Of a DNA stretch of 64,000 bases, positions 8,417 to 16,909 are shown in pieces. How positions within the stretch are numbered: position 1 is the first letter of the stretch; each line of letters starts with the position of its first letter. The stretch comes from Pseudoalteromonas sp. SMS1 (GTDB lineage: Bacteria > Pseudomonadota > Gammaproteobacteria > Enterobacterales > Alteromonadaceae), in the NCBI RefSeq assembly GCF_021530565.1, contig NZ_JAKGBI010000017.1:1-64000 (forward strand), given 5' to 3'. The notes under the pieces were generated by a model, which was not told where the DNA came from, did not search any database, and saw only the letters and a program-made list of their open reading frames with translations. A program made the position numbers and the translations under genes.

Positions 8417-8946
8417 CGTCATCGCCATTGACGCGATTTGCTCAGGCGGGCGTCTCCAATGTGACGAGAGTTTACAGCATTTGGCCGTTATCTCTCTCAA
8501 AACTCACATTACAAGATGCCGCAAGTCTTATGCATCTTATGTCGTCACACACCTGCCAAAACTTGGGTATACCACGCATCGAGACACTGGCCCAAGCACA
8601 TCGTTTTATCAACGGTGTCGGCACGCATGAGCAGCAGCGCTTTGCCATTCGGCATCAACAATTTGGACTGCTAGGGGGCGTGGCTTACAGCCGGTTATCA
8701 AAATCGAGCGTCAGTGATATTGCCGAAATCAATTATTGGCTTGCTGAGGCCTACCGTGGCCGAGGGGTGATGCACTGGGCGGTCAGTCATTTACTAGAAC
8801 AGCTCAAGGCAGTTGGTGTTAGACGGGTTTTGGCCAATGTCTTGCATCACAATCTCGCTTCTCAAAGCTTGCTAAACCAGCTGGGTTTTACAGTGAGCAG
8901 TGAGTTAGAGCGTAACATCGTCAGCTATCAGCTGACGTTGACATAA
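8407..8946 (+). CDS. GNAT family N-acetyltransferase
   Basis: 179 residues if started at the ATG overlapping the upstream mini-gene; a GTG at 8347 would add 20 unconvincing residues. The acetyl-CoA-binding signature is present as INYWLAEAYRGRGVMHWAVS (R/Q-x-x-G-x-G/A type), followed by VRRVLANVLHHNLASQSLLNQLGF, the typical end of RimJ/RimL-like acetyltransferases. The substrate is unknown. It ends 8 bases from the end of the opposing repressor gene. Confidence 0.75.
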   Translation: MAVTSSPLTRFAQAGVSNVTRVYSIWPLSLSKLTLQDAASLMHLMSSHTCQNLGIPRIETLAQAHRFINGVGTHEQQRFAIRHQQFGLLGGVAYSRLSKSSVSDIAEINYWLAEAYRGRGVMHWAVSHLLEQLKAVGVRRVLANVLHHNLASQSLLNQLGFTVSSELERNIVSYQLTLT

Positions 8947-8954
8947 TACTGCAC

Positions 8955-9608
8955 CTATAAACTGCGCCCACACCAAACTATGCGCCCGGCAACACCATGT
9001 TGTTCCGCATTGTCGGAGGTGATTTGCCAACTAGGGTACGCTTCGTTGTCACTGATCACTGCAATGTGATCCGATTTTTGATGTAATCGCTTCGCCATTA
9101 ATCCATCCTGAGTTTGAATAATATAGACCCCGGACTTAGACAGTTGTTGTTGGCTCAAGTCAACAAGTACCATATCACCGTGTTGTAGCGTTGGCAGCAT
9201 AGAATCTCCGCGTACTGACACAAATGCCAAGCGTTCACTGTGTACACCAAGCTGAGATTGCAACCAACGTTTGTTTAGCGCAAATTGCTCGGTGATGTCT
9301 TCAGCACCGTTGACGGCACCGAAGCCGGCACTCGCTTCTACATCTAATTTTGGTACCACGAGTAAATCATCTTGACTATGTTGGCGGTGTGGCTCTGAAG
9401 CTTGCACACCGGTAAGCAACCAATTTAGATCAATGGCAAACAAACTATAGAGGTGTTCTAAGTAAGTCATCGATGGTCTGCCAAGGCCCTGACAAATACG
9501 ATAGATATGAGAAGGCGATTTCCCTGTAAGTTGCGCAAATTGACGTTTGTTCCCGCCAGCAAACTGCTCGACAAGGGTGATAAAACGACGGGAAAATGCA
9601 GTACTCAT
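8955..9608 (-). CDS. CI/LexA-like repressor with S24 peptidase domain
   Basis: 217 residues from the ATG at 9608; an upstream extension to 9659 lacks support. Residues 1-65 are a helix-turn-helix part (NKRQFAQLTGKSPSHIYRI). Residues 85-215 are a LexA/CI S24 domain with Ala94-Gly95 (ASAGFG) as the likely self-cleavage bond, nucleophile Ser136 in GDSM and general base Lys173 in MAKRL. All residues for RecA-stimulated autocleavage are therefore present. Such repressors are usually phage-derived but also control host damage-response genes. Here it converges with the 4950-8946 set and diverges from a methyltransferase gene. Its targets are not shown by the sequence. Confidence 0.85.
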   Translation of the reverse strand: MSTAFSRRFITLVEQFAGGNKRQFAQLTGKSPSHIYRICQGLGRPSMTYLEHLYSLFAIDLNWLLTGVQASEPHRQHSQDDLLVVPKLDVEASAGFGAVNGAEDITEQFALNKRWLQSQLGVHSERLAFVSVRGDSMLPTLQHGDMVLVDLSQQQLSKSGVYIIQTQDGLMAKRLHQKSDHIAVISDNEAYPSWQITSDNAEQHGVAGRIVWCGRSL

Positions 9609-9910
9609 AAATTTACTCTCGGTTTCGAAAAAGACAAAGACGCAAGAGTACGCGGGCATGGCGGTGGTGTACAGTAAAAATCATGTAAGTGAATAATATT
9701 TAGCCATGAATTTATGAGGATGTGGAGTTTGCATGACACGCTTAGATACGCAGTGGGTTACACCAAGCAAATCAATGAATAACCAAAATAAGGTGACATT
9801 CCTATGGTGTAATATCCGTTGCACTCCCTTTATTTTTATTGCGCCAAATCCAAATCTCATTGGCTTTCGTATTTAGTTAAGTACAATTGCGCCAATCTAC
9901 AATTAAATCG
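9609..9910. promoter_or_regulatory. Divergent intergenic region with repeated TGGTGTA sites
   Basis: About 300 bases between the repressor and the methyltransferase-like gene. The 7-mer TGGTGTA occurs at 9665-9671 and 9805-9811, and its complement TACACCA at 9759-9765. The last two extend to an 8-base inverted pair (TTACACCA and TGGTGTAA). Autoregulation by the S24 repressor is a plausible role, but this is inference. I see no gene here. Confidence 0.35.
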
Positions 9911-10852
9911 ATGTCGATTATGCAATTTGACTTCTTGCCTGTGCAGCAGGTTTTTACTCAGTTATGTGCGCTTCCAAATGAAGCAACGCGTCTTTTCCAT
10001 GGCCGAGGCCGCTGTTATCCTTCTTTAGAACACTTAACAATTGACTGGTTATCAGGTCAAATTATGTGTTCTGTGTTTAAAGAGCAAGACGAGCAATGGC
10101 TGGATGCGTTGCGAAACTGCCTGCATGATTTTATGCAAACATCACTTGGGCAAGCAGGGGTGAAGTGTGTGTTCATTCAGCATCGATACCGCATGGACAA
10201 TCAAGTTGAAATTGTATATGGCGCACTTGAAACCCCCACAGTGATTGAGGAGAGTGGACTGCAATTTGAATTGTCATTGGGGAAAAAGCAAAACAGCGGG
10301 CTTTTTCTTGATATGCGCAATGGCCGCAATTGGGTGAAAGCGCAGAGTAAAGATAAAAAAGTCTTGAACCTTTTTGCCTACACATGTGGGTTTTCGGTTG
10401 CTGCTATTGCGGGTGGGGCGTTACAGGTAGTCAATTTGGATATGGCCAAAGCCGCACTTAAACAAGGGCGTCGAAATCACCAACTGAACCAACATAGTTT
10501 GGCAGCCATTTCATTTCTGGGGCATGACTTGTTTAAATCTTGGGGAAAATTGCGCAAGATGGGCCCATATGATTTGGTTATCATAGACCCGCCTACTTTT
10601 CAAAAAGGCAGTTTTGCATTGACCAAAGACTATCAACGGATCTTACGTCGCTTGCCCGAGTTACTCAGTGCAGAGGCTAAGGTGCTGGCATGCGTCAATG
10701 ACCCCGCATTACAGAGTCAGTTTCTGATTGATGAAATGCACCGTGAGGCACCGTCGATGAAGTTTATCGAGCGTTTGGCAAACCCACCAGAGTTCACCGA
10801 TGTGGACCCCGAAGGGGGGTTAAAGTGCTTGGTGTTTGAGAATCAAGCCTGA
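9911..10852 (+). CDS. Class I SAM-dependent methyltransferase, RlmI/RlmK-like
   Basis: 313 residues from the ATG at 9911; another in-frame ATG lies 9 bases later and neither has a clear ribosome site. The Rossmann methyltransferase core is clear: SGLFLDMRNGRNWV, VLNLFAYTCGFSVAA (SAM-binding motif I), VVNLDMAKAAL, and DLVIIDPPTFQKGSF, whose DPPTF is typical of the YccW/RlmI group of rRNA (cytosine or guanine) methyltransferases. It lacks the N-terminal PUA domain of RlmI. The target, probably 23S rRNA, cannot be assigned. It is a single gene between unrelated neighbours. Confidence 0.82.
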   Translation: MSIMQFDFLPVQQVFTQLCALPNEATRLFHGRGRCYPSLEHLTIDWLSGQIMCSVFKEQDEQWLDALRNCLHDFMQTSLGQAGVKCVFIQHRYRMDNQVEIVYGALETPTVIEESGLQFELSLGKKQNSGLFLDMRNGRNWVKAQSKDKKVLNLFAYTCGFSVAAIAGGALQVVNLDMAKAALKQGRRNHQLNQHSLAAISFLGHDLFKSWGKLRKMGPYDLVIIDPPTFQKGSFALTKDYQRILRRLPELLSAEAKVLACVNDPALQSQFLIDEMHREAPSMKFIERLANPPEFTDVDPEGGLKCLVFENQA

Positions 10853-10942
10853 GAAAGCGCCTAAGTGATTGAATGCGCACTAGTGAGATATATAAATTAG
10901 CGACTACACTTAAGTAACAGTTAAATCTGACAGTAGGTGCCA

Positions 10943-11743
10943 GTGCGCATACTTTGGTTCGCTTGTCTCATTGTACTCGTAAATTGTAGGCAAGTATTTG
11001 CATTGCAATCTTCAGCAACGCCCGCGACACCACCTTGTAGTCTACATGCCAAAGTGGGTGTGGTTGCAGGGTGGCCCCCTTTGACCAGCGTCAATGAGGC
11101 AGGCATTGCACAAGGGCTTGATATTGATATCGCGAGATTGGTGTTTGAGCATGCCAACATGTGTATTGAGTTTGTGCGCTTGCCTTCTGCGGCTCGCAGC
11201 TTCGCGCAGCTCACCAAGGGCGTGGTAGATGTGGTTTTGATGGTCAGCTATACCTTCAAGCGCAAACAGTGGGGTTACTTTTCAATCCCCTATCGCAAAG
11301 AGCGCATGCGACTCTTTTCTTTAAACCAGCAATCGCAACCAGTGCTATCACTTATGTCACTACTGAGCGGTGGCGCGACGGTGGGTCTTAGCATTGGTTC
11401 TTATTATGGCGAAGAAGTGAAAATACTCGCGCGCAATGACCGTTTCACGGGACAGTTCATCGGGATTTCTACCATTCAAAGGCGTATCGAACTACTGAAT
11501 AAACAACGCGTCAACTTTATTATTGAAGATGAGATCATCGGCAACTATTTAAGCCTGAGGTTAAGCGAAAGACCAATTTACAGGTGGGCGTATCCGATTC
11601 ATGATAATGACGTACACTTTTTACTGCGAAAAGAAAAGTTTGATGAATTACACAGACAGCGTATCAACCATGCCATCACGGCTTTAAAACCCCATATTAC
11701 GTCAATGGTTGAACGGTATCGTCAACTCAAACAACCCAATTAG
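10943..11743 (+). CDS. Periplasmic solute-binding protein, family 3 type
   Basis: About 266 residues from GTG at 10943; GTG 10937 is two codons earlier and equally possible. A hydrophobic leader (LWFACLIVLVNCRQVFA) is followed by a family-3 binding fold: VGVVAGWPPLTSV, QGLDIDIARLVF, SFAQLTKGVVDVVLMVSYTFKR, GLSIGSYYGEE. No ABC permease or ATPase gene is adjacent, so it is an orphan of the kind common in Alteromonadales. The ligand is probably amino-acid-like but unproven. Confidence 0.75.
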   Translation: MRILWFACLIVLVNCRQVFALQSSATPATPPCSLHAKVGVVAGWPPLTSVNEAGIAQGLDIDIARLVFEHANMCIEFVRLPSAARSFAQLTKGVVDVVLMVSYTFKRKQWGYFSIPYRKERMRLFSLNQQSQPVLSLMSLLSGGATVGLSIGSYYGEEVKILARNDRFTGQFIGISTIQRRIELLNKQRVNFIIEDEIIGNYLSLRLSERPIYRWAYPIHDNDVHFLLRKEKFDELHRQRINHAITALKPHITSMVERYRQLKQPN

Positions 11744-11961
11744 AGCGCGTTTATAGTGCGTAAAATTCTACATGGCTGGGCTGTTGATCCCCGAGAATGC
11801 CTGTATCGGTCATAAGTTCGACTGAGCATTCGCCGTGTGCGTACGTACACTATGTCACCATGAACGGTGCTAATTCTGAATGGCGTGGTGTGTTGATTAC
11901 GCACTTGTTGAACAGCTGTCACAGACTTAGTAAGGAGGTTGATTTCAAGGAGTACTTTGCC

Positions 11962-12273
11962 ATGCGTAACCAGTTTTCAAAACTTTTTTATGATTTTGCG
12001 TTAGAATCTCTACATAACTATAAACGTGTGCGAAATGCCAAAGTCAATGCACGGATCCGTCAATTAGAGGTGGCCCAATCCCGCCATTCCATTGACTGGC
12101 TGCACGTGATTCTGCTTTTACCGTGCGTGTTGTTATTCTTTCCTCTCTTATCCCCATTTATTGTCGATGCATTTGCATTGTTAGAGCATTTACCGACTTG
12201 GTATCGATGGGTAATTGGGCTCATGGTATTGGCAAACTTTGGGCTTAAATTATCTGAAAAATATCGTATTTGA
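11962..12273 (+). CDS. Small two-helix membrane protein (unknown function)
   Basis: 103 residues from the ATG at 11962, preceded by CAAGGAG at 8 bases; a second TAAGGAGG lies further upstream with no start at the right distance. The N-terminal half is basic and helical. Two hydrophobic helices follow (VILLLPCVLLFFPLLSPFIV and YRWVIGLMVLANFGL). The N-terminal frame can extend upstream to 11797, but that part is unlikely to be translated. No family is recognised. Confidence 0.6.
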   Translation: MRNQFSKLFYDFALESLHNYKRVRNAKVNARIRQLEVAQSRHSIDWLHVILLLPCVLLFFPLLSPFIVDAFALLEHLPTWYRWVIGLMVLANFGLKLSEKYRI

Positions 12274-12505
12274 CGTGATTTTTCAGCACGATGAATCTAC
12301 CTGGTTGGTCAGAGCATGTCGGCTTTAGACTATTCTTCTCAGGCGACCTGCCGCCTAACTTTATAATCTTTCATGTTGATTAGTGCTAATTGGGATGGGT
12401 GATTTTTATACAGTTTGTTAGTCTGTCGATGGATGGGTTTACATTTGGATAACAGCTAGCCAAAACCCATCGCCCTTCGCTAGCTAACAACATGGATATA
12501 AAGGT

Positions 12506-14122
12506 ATGAAAAAAACATATTTCGCAGTATTTACTGCATTGAGTGCGATGAGCGCACCGACCATTGCCGCAGATTGTGCTGCACTGGATCAGTGGCAGTC
12601 GAGTCAAGTATACACAGGGGGCATGGCTGTTCAGCATGATGCTTTCAAATATACGGCTAAATGGTGGACGTTAAATCAAGATCCGGCGCTCAATTCTGAC
12701 CCGAGCAATGTGTGGCGCAATGAGGGCCGCTGTGATCCCATTGGCACGCCATTGCCTACTATCAGTTTAGATGCCCCGATGGCGCAAAGTCGTCATGTGC
12801 TCTCATCGCCAGTCGCATTTCGTGCGACAGCATCACACCCAGGTAATGTTGCCATTCAACACGTCGAATTTAAAGTTGATGGTACTGTCATTGCGACGGA
12901 TAACACTGCACCTTATGAAACCACTTGGTTTGCTGCGGGGTTGGGTGAACATTTAATTGAGGCCGAAGTGGTGGATGAAACAGGTGGACGCGCGAGCACC
13001 GGCGTTCGCTCGATCTCTGTTGTGGTCGATGATATTTTAGTGCCACCCAGCGGGTTTAAAGTTGTGGGTTATTTTCCGAGCTGGCAAGGTCAAGTCGGGG
13101 ACATTCAGTTTGATAAATTGACGCACATTAACTACTCGTTTTTATTGCCAAATGCAGATGGCTCTTTGCAACCATTGGAAAACCTCGCAAAAATGCAGCA
13201 GCTAATTACTGCTGCACAGGCTTCAGGTGTAAAAGTAGGGATAGCCGTTGGGGGCTGGAATGGCGGAGATGACAGCGCATTTGAAACATTTGCCAGTTCA
13301 CCACAAGGGCGTGCCACCTTTATTCGCAATCTGATGGCGTTTGTAGAGCAGCATCAACTGGATGGTGTGGACATGGATTGGGAATACCCAGATCCGGGTG
13401 CCTCGGCCAACAATTATGCTTTGCTCATGAATGAGCTTAGCGTCGAGCTTAAGGCCAAAGGCAAATTCTTAACCGCGGCAGTCGTTGCACTTGGCTATAC
13501 CGGTGGTGGTGTTTTGGAGTCCGTTTTTAATGATGTCGATTTCTTAAACTTAATGGCTTATGACGCCAATAATGGTGATCACGCGAACTATCAATATGCC
13601 GTAGATTCGATTGCATATTGGCAAGGTCGAGGATTGAGCAAAGAGAAAACAGTCCTAGGTGTGCCATTTTATTCTCGTCCAACATGGCAAGCCTATCGTA
13701 CTTTAGTTGCGCAAGATACCGCGAATGCTTGCCATGATTCAGATGGCACATCTTACTACAATGGGCTGCCTACGATTCGAGCTAAAACGCAACTGGCCTT
13801 GGATACAGCGGGTGGCATAATGAATTGGGAGTTGTCTCACGATACATCTGGCCCCGCCTCATTGTTGACTGCCAAGTGGGAAGTCGTACAAGGGTTATCG
13901 CCCAGTTATCAGTGTGATGGCACAGGTGGCCCGACTGAACCGACATGTGCAAGTATGCAAGTAGATCCAAGCCAATATGTGGTTTACCCAGCTTTACCTA
14001 ATGGCGATCACGCCGCAGCGGGTCAACGAGTGGGTTATCAACAGTCGGTGTATGAAGCAAAGTGGTGGACGCGGTCACAACCAGGGAGCGACCAGAGTTG
14101 GCAGTTAATTTGTCAGTTTTGA
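12506..14122 (+). CDS. Secreted GH18 chitinase with chitin-binding domains
   Basis: 538 residues. There is a Sec signal peptide (1-21, ending APTIAA) and an N-terminal CBM5/12-like chitin-binding module (24-75, with YTAKWWT). An Ig/Big-type beta domain spans about 90-180. The GH18 barrel (about 188-455) has the catalytic LDGVDMDWEYP motif, with Glu293 as proton donor. A C-terminal chitin-binding module (about 470-538, YEAKWWTRSQPG) completes it. It hydrolyses chitin outside the cell, probably exported by type II secretion. It ends at a bidirectional terminator shared with the convergent protease gene, which carries a similar chitin-binding module. Confidence 0.94.
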   Translation: MKKTYFAVFTALSAMSAPTIAADCAALDQWQSSQVYTGGMAVQHDAFKYTAKWWTLNQDPALNSDPSNVWRNEGRCDPIGTPLPTISLDAPMAQSRHVLSSPVAFRATASHPGNVAIQHVEFKVDGTVIATDNTAPYETTWFAAGLGEHLIEAEVVDETGGRASTGVRSISVVVDDILVPPSGFKVVGYFPSWQGQVGDIQFDKLTHINYSFLLPNADGSLQPLENLAKMQQLITAAQASGVKVGIAVGGWNGGDDSAFETFASSPQGRATFIRNLMAFVEQHQLDGVDMDWEYPDPGASANNYALLMNELSVELKAKGKFLTAAVVALGYTGGGVLESVFNDVDFLNLMAYDANNGDHANYQYAVDSIAYWQGRGLSKEKTVLGVPFYSRPTWQAYRTLVAQDTANACHDSDGTSYYNGLPTIRAKTQLALDTAGGIMNWELSHDTSGPASLLTAKWEVVQGLSPSYQCDGTGGPTEPTCASMQVDPSQYVVYPALPNGDHAAAGQRVGYQQSVYEAKWWTRSQPGSDQSWQLICQF

Positions 14123-14130
14123 AGTAAATA

Positions 14131-14162
14131 AAGCCAGGCCGCAAATATGCGGCCTGGCTTTG
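14131..14162. terminator. Bidirectional terminator between chitinase and protease
   Basis: AAGCCAGGCCGC and GCGGCCTGGCTT form a 12-bp stem around a short AAATAT loop. T-rich sequence follows on the right and A-rich sequence precedes on the left, so it can act for both convergent genes. Confidence 0.88.
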
Positions 14163-14177
14163 ATAATTGTATGAGGC

Positions 14178-15494
14178 TCACTTTGTACAAGTGGGGTCGG
14201 CACCAATTACTTTCCATGGGCCGTATAAACCTGACTCACTTGGTACATCGCCGCGAGTCCAATATTTAGCTTCATATTCTGTGCCGCGGTAAGTTACCCG
14301 GTCTGGGCGTGTATATACGGTATCTTTGTTCCAGGTACCGTTACACACATTCGCGCCATCAGTCGCGGTTGCAAACACGCGCGCGACGTAAGTCGTATTG
14401 CTGCCATCTACTTTGAAGGTCATACTCACTTGCGCGAGTCCTGTCCTTGCTGCGCTAAATTCGATACTGACTTTACAGCGCTTATTTTGCGTAAGCGTGC
14501 TGGCAGAACACGTATCTGAAGTCGTAACCAGTCCCTCTGTGACCCCTTGCGTTGCCAAATTAAGCTGAGTGAATGTAAAAGTTGGGCTACCCGTATTGGT
14601 AATTGTAAAGGTGTGCTTGACTCTGTCACCGATCACGAAGTCAGCGAGCGTTTCTTGCTCTTGATAGCCAACGCTGATAGGCACAGTGCCATTTTTGACG
14701 GAGGTTATCCATTCGCCTAACGCTGCAACATCAGCATAGACACCGTAATTATCAGGCCGCGCACAGCCAACTCCCCAGCTAACGATACCAAGTTGCACTG
14801 TTTGCCCACCGGACTGAATCACGATTGGGCCACCACTGTCACCACTACAAGAGTCTTTCTGACCTTGCGGGTAACCGGCACAGAACTCACTTGCACCCAC
14901 GTTGCGGTAGTGACCACCAGATTGACGACATACCGCATCAGACACCAGTGGTACATCCACCTCGTAGAGGTTCGTTGGGCGCACCCCCCCTTCTTGTAAG
15001 CGGCCAAGACCGGCAACTGACAATAAGTCTCCCTCACGGGCATAATAATCGATAGAAGATTGAGCCAAAGTCACGCTCGTTCCAATCGTTGGGAGTCTTG
15101 ATAGCTTCAGTACGGCGACATCATTCTGTAATGTCTGGCTATTATATTGCGGGTGAGCATGTACTTGCTCTACGCTAATACGGTCGCCATCGTTGCCAGC
15201 CAGAATAAAGCCAGCCACTTTTACATTCAAAGATTGCGCGGACTTGTTGCGCACACAGTGAGCCGCAGTTAACACATAGCCATCGCCAATGTAGCTACCA
15301 CCACAAAATGCGGTTGTGCCATTGGCAGTCAAAATTTGGGTGTAAAATGGCCAATCAGCTGTGTTGGCTGGGTTACCACCGACGATGGCAGTGTCTAAGT
15401 CACCAAATGACATGGCGGATGTGCTGGCCAAAATACTTGATGCCAGCAGTGTGTGTCGCATAGCGCCTTTGAGAGAGTGTGTTGTTCCTTTCAT
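14178..15494 (-). CDS. Secreted trypsin-like serine protease with chitin-binding module
   Basis: 438 residues from ATG 15494, which has the ribosome site AAAGGT; the upstream extension is unlikely. A signal peptide comes first and the mature IVGG begins near residue 37. The S1 domain (37-275) has the triad His79 (TAAHC), Asp125 (NDVAV) and Ser220 (CSGDSGGP). Asp214 at the base of the pocket predicts cleavage after Arg/Lys. An Ig-like 'choice-of-anchor' domain follows (about 285-385, TFTITNTGSPTFTF). A C-terminal CBM5/12-like module closes it (about 390-438, GTEYEAKYWTRGD). The module should place the protease on chitin, for example to strip protein from crustacean cuticle. Confidence 0.92.
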   Translation of the reverse strand: MKGTTHSLKGAMRHTLLASSILASTSAMSFGDLDTAIVGGNPANTADWPFYTQILTANGTTAFCGGSYIGDGYVLTAAHCVRNKSAQSLNVKVAGFILAGNDGDRISVEQVHAHPQYNSQTLQNDVAVLKLSRLPTIGTSVTLAQSSIDYYAREGDLLSVAGLGRLQEGGVRPTNLYEVDVPLVSDAVCRQSGGHYRNVGASEFCAGYPQGQKDSCSGDSGGPIVIQSGGQTVQLGIVSWGVGCARPDNYGVYADVAALGEWITSVKNGTVPISVGYQEQETLADFVIGDRVKHTFTITNTGSPTFTFTQLNLATQGVTEGLVTTSDTCSASTLTQNKRCKVSIEFSAARTGLAQVSMTFKVDGSNTTYVARVFATATDGANVCNGTWNKDTVYTRPDRVTYRGTEYEAKYWTRGDVPSESGLYGPWKVIGADPTCTK

Positions 15495-15940
15495 GTTGTA
15501 CCTTTTATGTTCACTTGTTAGAAAACCTAAAGATACATCCAAATGTTGCTAAATGTATAAATAATGTAACTGAAATAATTTCAATCGTTCCAGTGTTATT
15601 TTTTTAACTATATGAAAAGTATTGCTTTGGTCGGTTATGTAATAATTTTATCGAGAATTTTTGTAAAATTTCGTTTACTTTTCATTCTATTAGCTCTGTT
15701 GTGTTGACAGCTTCTCCCCACATTGGCAGTGGGCAATATGGTGATGACCTCATGTAAATTTGCCAAAACACCTTTCTTGCTCTTTCGCCTCACTGGGTTG
15801 TCTAAATCCTCAGCCACTTCTGCAAATAGTTCAAAGCTGTGTCGCCAGCAAGTATATTGGCAATGTCCTTTTTAGACACTTTAAAGTCCTTAAGGTCGCG
15901 AGGGTGATGGGCTATGCTGAAAAATATAAGGAGGAGTTTT
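15495..15940. other. AT-rich intergenic region, no gene supported
   Basis: About 445 bases between two divergent genes. It should hold both promoters, but no clear -35/-10 pair stands out. Short open frames on both strands (about 60 codons each) lack ribosome sites and recognisable protein motifs. Confidence 0.6.
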
Positions 15941-16909
15941 ATGCCACACACAGTTGGTTTTTTTATTTATGACGATTTTCAAACCGTTGATTTAGCAGGG
16001 CCATTAGACGCGTTCGCGGTAGCCAATGATTTATTGGCACCACAGCTGGCTTATCAGTTAACTACGTTGTCGGGGGACGCAACCGTTGTGCGGTCTGAAA
16101 GTGGATTGAGCACACTTGCTGATACCACCTTAGTCAATTGCGAACAGGTGGATACGCTTGTGATTGTTGGTGGACGCGGCTGCCAAGCGGTTATCTTGGA
16201 TCAAGACCAAATGACCCAGCTGCAACGTTTAGCGAAGCGGAGTGAGCGCGTTGTCAGTATTTGCACCGGAGCATTTGTGGTTGCGGCCATGTGGCCCGAG
16301 CGTGCACTTAAGCTATCTACACATTGGGATTTTGCAGATAAGTTAGCGGCACAATTTCCTCATGTGGTCGTAGAATCAGAAAAGCTGTTTGTGCAAAGTG
16401 AAGAGGTTTACTCGTCAGGGGGGCTGACTGCGGGAATTGATTTGGCGCTGAGCTTAATTGCACAAGATTATGGCGCAACGCTGGCACAGCGAGTTGCACA
16501 ATATATGGTGATGTATGTACGTCGAAGCGGTGATCAGCGGCAGTACTCCAGTTTACTCACCGTCCAGCAGACGTTGTCACAGCGTTTTCAGAACTCGATT
16601 GAATTTATCCAAAATAACATCGATAAACCCCTGTCTTTAGAAATGTTGGCCGATGAAGCCTCGCTCAGTCCTCGTCATTTTAGGCGGGTGTTTACCGAAA
16701 AGGTGGGGGTGTCTCCGATGCGTTTTGTACAGCGATTGCGGCTTGAAAAAGCCAAAGATCTATTGTGCAACTCAGAGTTGTCGATTGCGCATATTAGCCA
16801 ATTGATTGGTTTTGGTTCCCCCTCTTTATTGACGCGCAAATTTACTCAGGAATATGGCGTGAACCCAACGCAATATCGCGATAATTTTACGATGGAGACG
16901 CAACAGTGA
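15941..16909 (+). CDS. GlxA-type AraC regulator (DJ-1/PfpI plus AraC HTH)
   Basis: 322 residues from the ATG with an excellent ribosome site (AAGGAGGAG). Residues 1-190 are a DJ-1/PfpI-like glutamine-amidotransferase fold, with Cys108 in the elbow VVSICTGAFVVA. Residues 215-322 are a two-helix-turn-helix AraC domain (LSLEMLADEASLSPRHFRRV ... ISQLIGFGSPSLLTRKF). Proteins of this class regulate amino-acid or quaternary-amine catabolism and other pathways; the effector here is unknown. The last four bases overlap the GTG of the next gene, so the pair is translationally coupled. Confidence 0.9.
   Translation: MPHTVGFFIYDDFQTVDLAGPLDAFAVANDLLAPQLAYQLTTLSGDATVVRSESGLSTLADTTLVNCEQVDTLVIVGGRGCQAVILDQDQMTQLQRLAKRSERVVSICTGAFVVAAMWPERALKLSTHWDFADKLAAQFPHVVVESEKLFVQSEEVYSSGGLTAGIDLALSLIAQDYGATLAQRVAQYMVMYVRRSGDQRQYSSLLTVQQTLSQRFQNSIEFIQNNIDKPLSLEMLADEASLSPRHFRRVFTEKVGVSPMRFVQRLRLEKAKDLLCNSELSIAHISQLIGFGSPSLLTRKFTQEYGVNPTQYRDNFTMETQQ

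Noticed and set aside
15635-15940. Short minus-strand frames in the gap before the GlxA-type gene that read like fragments of a decayed gene.
   Set aside because: The frames are short, change phase, and show no motif I can tie to a transposase or other family.
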